From the NCBI GenBank assembly GCA_015679605.1, contig JAAAVE010000978.1, positions 365 to 11,375 of the forward strand: a stretch of 11,011 bases of DNA. Reading direction: 5' to 3'. A program made the translations under genes and the position numbers. Shown here in pieces: positions 1 to 9,300 of this stretch; the first letter of the stretch is position 1; the number at the start of each line of letters is the position of its first letter. The notes beneath the pieces were generated by a model. The model made no database searches. It saw nothing but the letters and a program-made list of their open reading frames with translations, and was not told the origin of the DNA. The DNA is from Podila epigama (lineage: Eukaryota; Mortierellomycota; Mortierellomycetes; Mortierellales; Mortierellaceae).

Positions 1-5
1 CATAC

Positions 6-2813
6 TCAAGGATCGCCCTGTTCAAAGATCATCGCGATCTCTGGCCGTCGGACATGCCCCCAGGAACGAATTGTGTCCCACTCAGTCTTTGGAACCATAC
101 CGAAAGACAACCACTCGAGCGACTTCCAATTCTCGCATATCCAAACAATTTCCCGCTCTCTCAGCTGTGGAAAATTGGACCAGAATATTCCAAAGGATCT
201 TAGTCGAGTCAGGCCAGCCAGAGGCAGTAAGCCTGCCTTGTCATCCGGCACATTCTCTCTAACACTACCATCACTTTTGTTGGGCTGAGCATCATCATTG
301 TCGCGCAAGCTGTCTATACGCTGACGGTAGTCCCGGTCCACTTCTTTCCCTTTTCCTTTATCCATCTTCCCGAATACGGCAGCAGTACGCGATGTTGATG
401 TTGATGTGGGAGCAGTTTGTACAGTCTCGTGAATATCCTTTTGACTTTGGTTGCCATTGATCTGACCATGACCCGGTGACAAGAGATATTCTAGCCGCTC
501 GGGCGACTTGAGGCCCTTGCCCTTGCCAGACTTTTTGAATTCCTGTGTCTGAACGGGTGGTGACGCATCGTCTCTTGGATCCATACACTTGATCCCAAGA
601 TCCAGTCGTCCACCGTGCAACTCCAATCGCTTTAGATAATGGAACCGCCCTAGTTGTTGGAACAAAATCATTGTGCAGAACTGGATATGATTATATGGCC
701 GTTGCATGGGCCCATGTCCTCCATATCCATGTCTAGTTTCATGATAAGCACCAAAAAGATGCCCATTGACCGACGACGATGATGAGGGCCCGTGCTGGTA
801 GTAGTACTGGCTGTCCAATGCACACTCAACTTGAAGGTCTTGGGTCATGGTAGAGAGACCATCTCTCGGATCTCCTGGATTTTTGATGCCAACTACCAAC
901 GTTTCTAGTTGCTCGCATGCCCACCACTCCTCCTGGTCCTTTTCACAGCTACTATCATGAGATCGTAGGTTAGGTCGAGGTATCATGTCCTCAATCCGAA
1001 GTTCAGTCTTTTCCGCGATTAAATGACGCAAACACCTAGCTGCTCGCAGAAACCGAATCAAGCCCTGACTAGTCACCTTACGACAACCCATCAAGTCCAG
1101 CTTTTCAAGATACTTGCAGTGGTGCTCAAGTGTCAACAATGATTGATCTTGGAAACACACATATTGTGCGTTGTATGATTGCAAATCCGGGTACCTCTTG
1201 ATGAGATTACCCACTGGATCCCATGACAATGTGGCGGCGTCTTCATGGTCTTCTTGCATAGGTGCTGTCGTCGCTTGGCCACCATCTGTCGGCTGAGTCA
1301 GCAAGGGTGGTAGATGTTGAACCGAAATGGCGATGCCCTGCGACGCGCGATATTGAGGATGAAGCACTATGAATTTGGTTGTGAGATGCATGTGTTTGAT
1401 CAATGGGCATGCCTGCTTGACTGCATCGAGAAATGTGTCATTCCAAGACCAATGTACAGCACTGTAGACATCAAGTTCTTGCAAGTGCGGGCAAAACTTT
1501 AGCAACTGAAGGAAGTTTTGCTCAACCATCGTGACACGCCTGAGAGTATGTGGTGGTGGTGGTGGTGGTGGTGGTGGTGGTTCCAGTGGTGTTGCTGACT
1601 GTGATGGAGATACAGTTGGTCCACTTTTTTCGCCTTCACTTCTCCGCAAGTTAGCACCCACAGAAGAATCCCAATCACTTTGGTTGGATTCTCTCTTTTC
1701 TGTGACATTTTCACTTGACACACCAGCAGGGAAAGCAAAGCGCGAGTGCCAAGAATTGACTCTGTAGACTCTTGCACGGTCATCATCGCCGCCCTCAGTA
1801 GAGCCGCTCACTTCTGCTGCCAGGGTCTCATCCTCGTTCTCTGCCTCCTCGTTTTCATCCAAACTGGACCTTTTCCATAATGATTGCCCCCCAAGCTGAT
1901 GATGATCATCATTCCTCTTTTCCAAATCCTGTTGTTCCTCAATGTAGAATCGCCCTAACATGTTGCTATCTATTGACAAGTAAGTCAACTTTGGACAAGT
2001 TCTCAAGATCATGTCCAAAAAAAGCTCATCCTCATTATTCCCATTATTGCTCCGTTGCTGCTGCGTGATATCCAGATATTGGAGTTCTGGTACAAGTGAC
2101 ATGATCACTACCAGGAGATTCTCGAGGCGGAAGTGACCTGTTAAAGTCAAGTGCGTGAGCTTTGAGCGCTGCAAATACCAAGTTTTGGAAGGCGATAAAT
2201 AAGGCATCTTCATCTTGGAAGAGAATTGAAATATCTCTGCGTTCAGTAAACAGGGATTCAGGACAAGAGGCCGCGGGCGGGAGAAAGGCGACATTGGGGA
2301 TGGCTGAGAGAGTGCGCGGGCGAGGTCATCGATCGCTGTATAAATAGTGATGGGGTGCTGAGGAGTAACTACCGAGGATACTGCTTCTGTTTCGGTCTCG
2401 AGAGTGTTCCTAGCGAGCTCAGGTTCTGCTGCGGATGCTTCTTCGAACATGGCTGGCTGATGATGAGCTTGGACATTGGTGAACACACCAGAGGATGGTG
2501 GTGGTTCGACTGCGTTGCCAAATTTGAAATCAAGCAAACGAACATGACTCCAGTGTTTCCAGAGTCGTTGATGGATGGAAGGGTCCTGAGCGTCGCTCCA
2601 CACGCCTCTACGCCAGAGCAACGGCTCGCCTACCTGGTGCCATAACCGTGCGACTCGCAAGAAAGCGAGGTCTCTATGTCTTTGCTTGGTTTTGGAGGAA
2701 GAGACCCAACGAGGGTTCGTTCTTTGGCCATACGTGCGCCAAAGGGTTTGATGCAACAGTTCCTCAAGTATCTGTTCAAGAATCTCGGGGACTTCTAATG
2801 GTGACACGTTCAT
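6..2813 (-). CDS. F-box / leucine-rich-repeat protein, 935 aa, single exon
   Basis: Probable substrate-receptor subunit of an SCF (Skp1-Cullin-F-box) ubiquitin ligase. The N-terminus reads PLEVPEILEQILEELL, then after a basic insert of about 25 residues RDLAFLRVARLWHQVGEPLLW. This is the F-box pattern (Pro-Leu-Glu start, Val-x-x-x-Trp, final Leu-Trp) at residues about 5-67. The rest has scattered LRR-like units, such as LTHLTLTG, LQYLDIT, LTYLSID, LQELDVYS, LEKLDLMGCRKVTSQGL and LKRLELHGG, separated by long disordered acidic/Ser-rich inserts and a run of ten prolines near residue 411. The C-terminus returns to an LRR-like segment with a WICENWKSLEWLSFG motif. The frame stays open 22 codons further upstream but contains no ATG there, so I start at the ATG at 2813, directly before the F-box. 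No intron is needed. The substrate cannot be read from the sequence. Large F-box/LRR families are typical of Mortierella-type fungi (family knowledge). Confidence 0.88.
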   Translation of the reverse strand: MNVSPLEVPEILEQILEELLHQTLWRTYGQRTNPRWVSSSKTKQRHRDLAFLRVARLWHQVGEPLLWRRGVWSDAQDPSIHQRLWKHWSHVRLLDFKFGNAVEPPPSSGVFTNVQAHHQPAMFEEASAAEPELARNTLETETEAVSSVVTPQHPITIYTAIDDLARALSQPSPMSPFSRPRPLVLNPCLLNAEIFQFSSKMKMPYLSPSKTWYLQRSKLTHLTLTGHFRLENLLVVIMSLVPELQYLDITQQQRSNNGNNEDELFLDMILRTCPKLTYLSIDSNMLGRFYIEEQQDLEKRNDDHHQLGGQSLWKRSSLDENEEAENEDETLAAEVSGSTEGGDDDRARVYRVNSWHSRFAFPAGVSSENVTEKRESNQSDWDSSVGANLRRSEGEKSGPTVSPSQSATPLEPPPPPPPPPPHTLRRVTMVEQNFLQLLKFCPHLQELDVYSAVHWSWNDTFLDAVKQACPLIKHMHLTTKFIVLHPQYRASQGIAISVQHLPPLLTQPTDGGQATTAPMQEDHEDAATLSWDPVGNLIKRYPDLQSYNAQYVCFQDQSLLTLEHHCKYLEKLDLMGCRKVTSQGLIRFLRAARCLRHLIAEKTELRIEDMIPRPNLRSHDSSCEKDQEEWWACEQLETLVVGIKNPGDPRDGLSTMTQDLQVECALDSQYYYQHGPSSSSSVNGHLFGAYHETRHGYGGHGPMQRPYNHIQFCTMILFQQLGRFHYLKRLELHGGRLDLGIKCMDPRDDASPPVQTQEFKKSGKGKGLKSPERLEYLLSPGHGQINGNQSQKDIHETVQTAPTSTSTSRTAAVFGKMDKGKGKEVDRDYRQRIDSLRDNDDAQPNKSDGSVRENVPDDKAGLLPLAGLTRLRSFGIFWSNFPQLREREIVWICENWKSLEWLSFGMVPKTEWDTIRSWGHVRRPEIAMIFEQGDP
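1550..1580. repeat. GGT trinucleotide repeat encoding poly-proline
   Basis: A pure (GTG)n run on the plus strand. Read on the minus strand it encodes ten consecutive prolines within the disordered linker of the F-box/LRR protein. Length variation would change proline number without shifting the frame. Confidence 0.9.
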
Positions 2814-2829
2814 GCGAGCAATCAGAATT

Positions 2830-2846
2830 CTTGACAAAAGGTCAAG
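2830..2846 (-). other. Short perfect inverted repeat in the F-box gene leader
   Basis: CTTGAC, a 5-nt spacer, then GTCAAG: a 6-bp stem ending 16 nt before the ATG at 2813. If transcribed it would form a small hairpin in the 5' leader. The stem is short enough that chance is possible. Confidence 0.35.
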
Positions 2847-2936
2847 CAAACAAGAATTAAAAAAGAAAGAAAAAATCAACGCACGTTCAGAAAGGCTGGC
2901 TGGAGAACGAACACGGAAATGCCAGTACCTTTAGTT

Positions 2937-2942
2937 TTTATT
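2937..2942 (-). terminator. AATAAA-type polyadenylation signal candidate
   Basis: TTTATT on the plus strand is AATAAA on the minus strand, about 455 nt after the RasGEF stop codon and 124 nt before the F-box ATG. It is the only canonical hexamer I noticed in the gap. It sits close to the next start codon, and fungal genes often use degenerate signals, so the true cleavage site may be nearer the stop. Confidence 0.25.
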
Positions 2943-3332
2943 TTAATTTTTGATGAATGAATGATTTGGCGAATAACAAATGTCAAAGATGTCACGATAA
3001 GGAATGAAAGAAAGTTCGTGTCCCCATGTCATTGTCAGAAAGACCGACAGGTCATTCGCCTTGGTATCAATTTTGGTCACGGGACAAAGATTTCCTTCTC
3101 TTTGAAAAAAAGGCGTGTCAGAATAAGGATGCGCTACACTTTTCGTTTGTAGAATATACCCAAAAGTATGCAAGTACCATTGTTCAGTGATAAACGTGGT
3201 AACTAAGGTATTTACCAAGTCTTACGAGTCGCAAGCTACAAACCTAGACTGGTCCCAGGCCTCAGCTTATTCTACTCCCGAATGTCCAAAACATTTAAAT
3301 AGTAACTCGACGAACAAGGAAAACAAGAAGGC

Positions 3333-3334
<2 letters not shown>

Positions 3335-3384
<50 letters not shown>
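3335..3384. repeat. (AG)25 / (CT)25 dinucleotide microsatellite
   Basis: Fifty uninterrupted bases of AG on the plus strand, ending 11 nt after the RasGEF stop codon. In the RasGEF transcript this is a CU tract at the very start of the 3' UTR. It is likely to vary in length between strains. Confidence 0.95.
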
Positions 3385-3386
<2 letters not shown>

Positions 3387-3395
3387 AAGGCATTT

Positions 3396-6300
3396 TTATC
3401 GGCTAGGTTCACACATAAGACTAAGTCCCATCAAGTAATCCTCCTCGCCTTGCACAGTACGGATCACAGTCTCGGCTGGACCACCATATGGAATATGACC
3501 ACTGCTGTTGATACCGTTTGAACCATTCAAAGTACTACTACCTCCTCCTTGACCACCAGCAGTAGTACCTCCACTCTTCCAGAGACTGTTGCTTGCTTTT
3601 GGTCGTGTTGAAAACTCTACTTCAACCACACGTTGTTGGACACCATATAATCCTGAAGCCTTCACAAGTCGCCTTTCCACCAACTCTGAAATATGGTCCA
3701 GAGCTCCACGGACACCGGATGTTTCTGGTTGGCTCCCACGGCGCGCCATAGGCACACTAGAGCCATAGTAGTTATTCGAATTCGAGGAATGAGCCGACGG
3801 TTGATCATGTTCGTTTGCGCCAGACAAGGTGGGTGACGATGGGCGGAACACGCGTGCTTGGCGAAGGAGTTGATGCTCAAATGAATAATCGGCTGAACGT
3901 GCCATGTCTACTGCATTCTCGACATATCGTGTCAGTTGTCTGAATTTGTCAAAGTTGACCAACTGCACTGTATCACTACTAGGCTCTGCATCGCTCGTGC
4001 TGCTGCTGCCAGTAGTCGCGGTAGATGTGACCGAGGAGTTGGTCTCGTGGTGACTAGATCGAGTGCTACTTCCGTTTGGAGATGATTTGGGTGTGACCTT
4101 GGATTCAATCCACGTCGGGTTACCATCAAGAATGAACGTTATGTCCTTGAGAAGTATTGCTATTGAATATATATTCCATCATTTTTTTTTCGGACAACAT
4201 ACAAAGAATGCGTGTGTGTTAAAAGACAAAGTCGCTTTGCATTTGACAAACTTTTTGTTGGATGAAAGTCGCGCTCTGACACTTACGAAGAAATGGAATA
4301 GCTGGTGCAGTAACCTCAGAGATGGCCTGTCGGTAACAGCGCATATTGCCAGTAATGTCCAGCAATTCCTCCAACTCGCTCAAAGTTTCCATGTCTTTTG
4401 CCGATACCAGCTTTAAATATCAATAGAAAAGAAAGAGAAGAGCAGTTACAAGGTTAGCAATTTGGTCTTTCTCTCTATGCCTTTTTCACATATAGGATCC
4501 AACCATGGACAGCGATGCAATTCTTCTTACCTTCCATGAAGCATGCAGACGTCGCACTGGAGTTGAGCCAAGTGCTGACAGGATGAACATGGCCGTGTGA
4601 AGGTTGTTCAATGAACGACAAATCTACATGAGCAGGTTGTACACAAGAGTTAACAACAAAGGAGATCTTGAGAGGCAATGCATATGGCTCACATCGTAAA
4701 AGCAATAAACAAACATAATATGTACCCTTGCGACTTCGATAAACTTTTTCAATAGCTGCTTGCGTGTCTTGACTCCAGCCGTGCTGACAATCTCATGTGC
4801 TACCCAGTAACTCAACTATCAACACCAAAAATGAATGGCAGCGAAAAAAAGAACGTCGTTAGTATCCTTGTTCATGATTTATCTGAAGTAAAAAAAAAAA
4901 AAAAAAAAAAAAAATTAAAAACTTACCATGTTGGCTCGACGCGTAAAGGCTTCAATTGCTCCAGCCTCGACACCATCTACGTCAACCATCACAAGGTCTG
5001 TCGGCAACGCATTTGAATTCACACCCAAATCACCGTCCACACCGCCTCCTTGGTTCTGTTTTTTAAGCTCTTGTGCTTGCCGCCTCTTCCACCATCCAGA
5101 CATGAGCTCAAACACAGTGATGCTTCTGAAAGCCTTCATGTCGGCCAGTGTCAAGTACCGTGCAAGGTCCCGAGCATTGAGCTGTAGAATGGGCGAGGTG
5201 GGCTCCAACTCGGGTGTTGGTCCAAATTCAATCATTTGCTCTAAAGATGGGTGGGACCCATTGGATGGAATACTGGGGATGCCTTCAAACCGTGAGGAAG
5301 GCCCAGTGGGACTCGAAAGACCGCTTCTCTGTGATCGAGAGAGACTGATCTTTCGTGTCCTAGAACGTTGCAGACAAAACCGGCCTTGCTCCATGATGAT
5401 GCTACAGTTCTTTAACGGAGCAAGACCCTGAATGTATTGCATGCGTGCGGTCCAAGTACAATGAGATAACGCGATTAGATTCCGGCGATGAGTATACATC
5501 AATGAAAGGGCATTTGAACACAGCTCAATTGAACGCACTACGAATTTCTTTTTTTTTTTTTACCTTGATTGAAATATTCTTCTCGATAAACTCGCCCTCC
5601 ATGGCGAACCCAGATTGGCGTACATCGGTTTCAAGGAATCGTTTGAGTGTCTTGAGTAGATTCGAGTTGAGCTCAAAGTCCTCATACTGGATCTGGATCC
5701 AACGTTGGATCACGCACAACACCTTGACTTGAATCACTTTTTGCCATTTCTCAAAGTACAACATAGCGCCATGTTGCGGCTGGATATTGAACCGTGCAAT
5801 CAACCTCTCAAGAAAATCCTCAGAATCGATAAAGAACGAGTGTGATAGCAAAAAGTTGCTCACATACTCTGTATCCTGTGGGTTTTTGTCTGCCAGTCGC
5901 TCAATCAGGTTCTCGAGTTGACCAGCCACAATCTGAAGCTTCCCGGCCACCATCTCTAGCACAAGCGCATCTGCGCCGTTCTCGCAAAGGTGGAGCACTC
6001 GAGGAGAAGTCGTGCTTTGCTTGGCATTCGGATGGCTAAGCGCCCATAGGTTACTCTGTGGTGCTATTGGGACAGACAACCATTTTCAAAAAACAAACAT
6101 TGTTGAGTCAATGCGAGTTGTCATGGTCAAGACGTATCACTCGGGAGAAAAGAAGATGAACAAGTAAACAAAAGACCAGCTCCTTACTGTATGGTGTTGC
6201 ATACGCTCGGAGATGCGAGTATGGGTTCAAGCGCTTCACATCCAGGTTCAATAACTCCCAACTAAGAATCAGTTCGGTTTTTCAGTAACATATAGAGAGT

Positions 6301-9300
6301 GTCAATACCGTTCCCTTTGAAGCTATCCTTTTCATAATTGTCGGCATGAATTACGAAAAACAAAAAAAGTTCAAACTTACGCCTTTCTCATGTCACCCAT
6401 TCTTGCTTGTGGTTTTGGTGTCTGTTGTGTAGCGAGACCTGTAGCAGGCTGGTCGGAGCCATATGGTTCGTCTTCATTGATTCGACCAACAACTGCTCCA
6501 GGTACTTGAATTTGCCTTTGCAGACTAACTTGGCTGTCGCCTTGACTATGAGTCTGTGGATATTGACTTGTCTGCGAGGGTCGTGGTAAGGGTGCCATTT
6601 CTGCAAACGACTCTGAACCAGTATTGACTGGCGTTGTCATGGCATCGCTCCTATTCGAGCTGGATTCATAGTACTGTTGCTGTTGCTTCTGCTGCTCTTT
6701 AGCATGCACATATTCAGAAACAGTCGGCATCATCAGCATGGAGGTACGGTTCGAAGACGACGACATAGATGAACTCTGCTGTGAAGCTGTGCTCAAGCGT
6801 CGACCACTACTACGGCTTCCGCTACCATTACCACCAGAGACCTTCTCTTCGCTCAACAACTTTTCGAATTGACTCAAAATCAGTGGACTCGAGTGCCGAC
6901 GGGTGGCCTTGTCAGTATCCGTTGTTGACAAGGGTCGTCGTCGGATCATAGAATTTCGACGCTTGTTGACCCCTTTCTTCGAACTGCCATGGGTACCTTC
7001 GCTCCTGTTGCTACTGCCACTACTGCCACTGTTCACACTGCTACTTGAATTCTTGGAAAAGAACGGGACAAAAAAATCAAACGACGTTAAACGGATCGAT
7101 GATGACCTTGAAGGTGTGTTCGAACCGTGGACACTCTTGCGAGATCCCATATTAAACTCAGCCGTCACCGGAGTCGCCTGTTGCGACGAGGACTGCGAGT
7201 GTTGGCCTGAGAGCGATCCTGTACCTGAGGAAGTCGACACGATCGACTCGTGCTTGAGCTCACTCCAACTCTTTTCAAGCGCGTCATTGTAACTCCTCCG
7301 ACGCCAAAAGGCTGTCGGGGAGGATGAAAAGGAAGGCGTCCGGGCAGGGAACTTTGGCCTTTGAGTTGAAGGTACGATATCCGAGAAATCGGTCAGCTCA
7401 TCCGCCGGCATTTTGATCGAGTAGCGATTGCGATCGTGTGCTATCCGTATACTCGTTTGGCGTGTGAACGGAGAGTCCAATACGAGCGGAGTCTGTGACG
7501 AAGGCGATATACTACGGGCTGCTAGGTACATGCTAGTACGATTGCTTGCTCTTGGCACAGATGATGTGGTAGACGACACAGATGAGGATGAAGCTGGACT
7601 CGCCTCCTCACAGACTGACGGAACATTCGATTGGGTAGGGGATGGTGGCAGGGTTGGAAGTGCAACGGGAGGCTTTGGCGGTTTGGCGCGGTACTTGTGC
7701 TTGGAGGGCGACGAACTCGCTGCAGAAGTGGCCGTGTGCACTGAAAATGGACGGGAGGTGTTCGGCAAAGGCGCGGAAATGCTATTGGCAGTGAGGCCGC
7801 TCTAACGTAGTTGAAAGGTTGAAAGTAATAAAACATGTGAGTGGACATCTCTTGTGCGGGCTAAAAAGAAAAAATTGTGGAATCGAATACAGCTTTCATA
7901 GCTCTCATTGTACTATACCTGGACACTGCTTCGTCGGCGGAACAAAAGTGATTGTCTTTTTTCGCTACCTTCCGACTTCATGGATGACATGGGAGGAACA
8001 TATCCATTCAATGAACCATAGGATGAGCGCAACGCTGTTGCAGAAGCCCCATGGGACTCACGCAACGAGTCCAGGGAATGCCGTGGCGGAGTCGTGGCCG
8101 CAGGGGAACCAAGGTCAAACCGGGCGTTGATACTGTCGAGCGTTCGGTCAGAGCTCATACTCCTAGACATGGCTATATCGTGCGAATACGCTGGAGGTGA
8201 CGAGGCGAGGGGTATGCCAGGCGTCGCCATTGTCATCTTTGTAGGACTGAAGCCATCGTCTGTCACATTCAATTTGACAGAGCCTGGCCACCACTGCTCT
8301 GGAAGTCCCGACGAATCCTTGGAACTTAATCGACGGTGACGTTGGGTCGGCTGTGCTGGCTGATGATGCTTGAGATAATCCGATTTTGTGCCTGGGCTGC
8401 CAGGTGGAGAAAGAGGGGAAAATGGCCTTGAGAAACGGTAGTCGTCGTCGTCATAAACAGACTCTGTCATCTCCGTGCCCAGTCCTCGGCTGGATATGTC
8501 ACCCCCCATATAATCCGACTCGTAGTCATCATCTGAGAACGAATCGAGGAACCCGTCATTGTTGCCATCGCCCAGAGGTGGAAAGATGGTGAGTAGCGAT
8601 GAGGTGGACCGTTTCTTGAAATCCGAGAATGACCGGCGTACTTTCTCTGTAATTGTCCTGAATTTTGTCTTGCGCTTCAATTTCCGCGCCAAGGCTCGAT
8701 CCAGGACCTTTATCGGCCTTGGCTCATCCGAGATGAACTCGGACATTGAGGTCGCTGTCGCTGACAATGGCGTGGTGGGTTTCATTTGACCAGTTGGGCT
8801 GAAATTGGCGCGCTGTGATACCGAGTAAGACTCATCTCCTGAGAGTGGATATGTCCTATGCTGGTCCTCGTCCCTTTTGTACTCTGCACTCTTTCGATGT
8901 GATTTAATGACTCCCACATGTCGTTGAATAGTCGAGACACATTCGAGGAATTCTCCAAGGACCGTGACCAGCGTATTAGCGTGATGAAGTAGAGTCGAAT
9001 AGAGAGTCTGTAGCAAGAGTAGACAAGAGCAGGACAAGAGCAATGTAAGTTGAATGCTGTTTTAGTTTTTGCTTCTTCATCATGGTATAATAGGATAACA
9101 ACGAGGTCAGCCAAAAACAAGAGAACGTAAAAGAGAAAGCGAGAGAGAGAGAGAACTATACCTCACGGATGGCTGCTTCTTTGGTCACAGCATCCTCTTC
9201 AGAGTCATCAGAGTCAAAGTCATTGTACGTGTGCACCTTTCCAAACTGGACCAAGTCCCGAATCCTGCCAATGCTCATCAGGATGATCTCTGTCTCTTCC

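Larger units (their letters stand above)
2814..3395 (-). promoter_or_regulatory. Intergenic region: RasGEF 3' end and F-box gene promoter/5' leader
   Basis: A 582-nt gap between two genes transcribed in the same direction. The right part must carry the 3' UTR of the RasGEF gene and contains a 50-nt AG/CT microsatellite. The left part must carry the promoter and leader of the F-box gene. The roughly 65 nt before the F-box ATG are T-rich on the sense strand and include a short hairpin. I see no clear TATA or CCAAT box. A 91-codon minus-strand open frame in the middle starts at TTG and is low in recognisable content, so I do not call it. Confidence 0.55.

Noticed and set aside
2814-2879. N-terminal extension of the F-box protein (22 codons, hydrophobic, signal-peptide-like)
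   Set aside because: No ATG in the extension. It begins at TTG in a T-rich leader, and the F-box starts right after the ATG at 2813.
2943-3218. 91-codon minus-strand open frame in the gap between the two genes
   Set aside because: Begins at TTG with no ATG, no recognisable motif, and sits where the RasGEF 3' UTR and F-box promoter must be.
4928-5431. 167-codon plus-strand open frame opposite RasGEF exon 7
   Set aside because: Coincides almost exactly with the antisense of a conserved coding exon; no family resemblance in its translation.
6903-7292. Plus-strand frame with a Leu/Pro-rich, membrane-like stretch
   Set aside because: It is the antisense reading of the Ser/Gly-rich part of exon 4; the hydrophobic run is a product of TCN/AGN serine codons read backwards.
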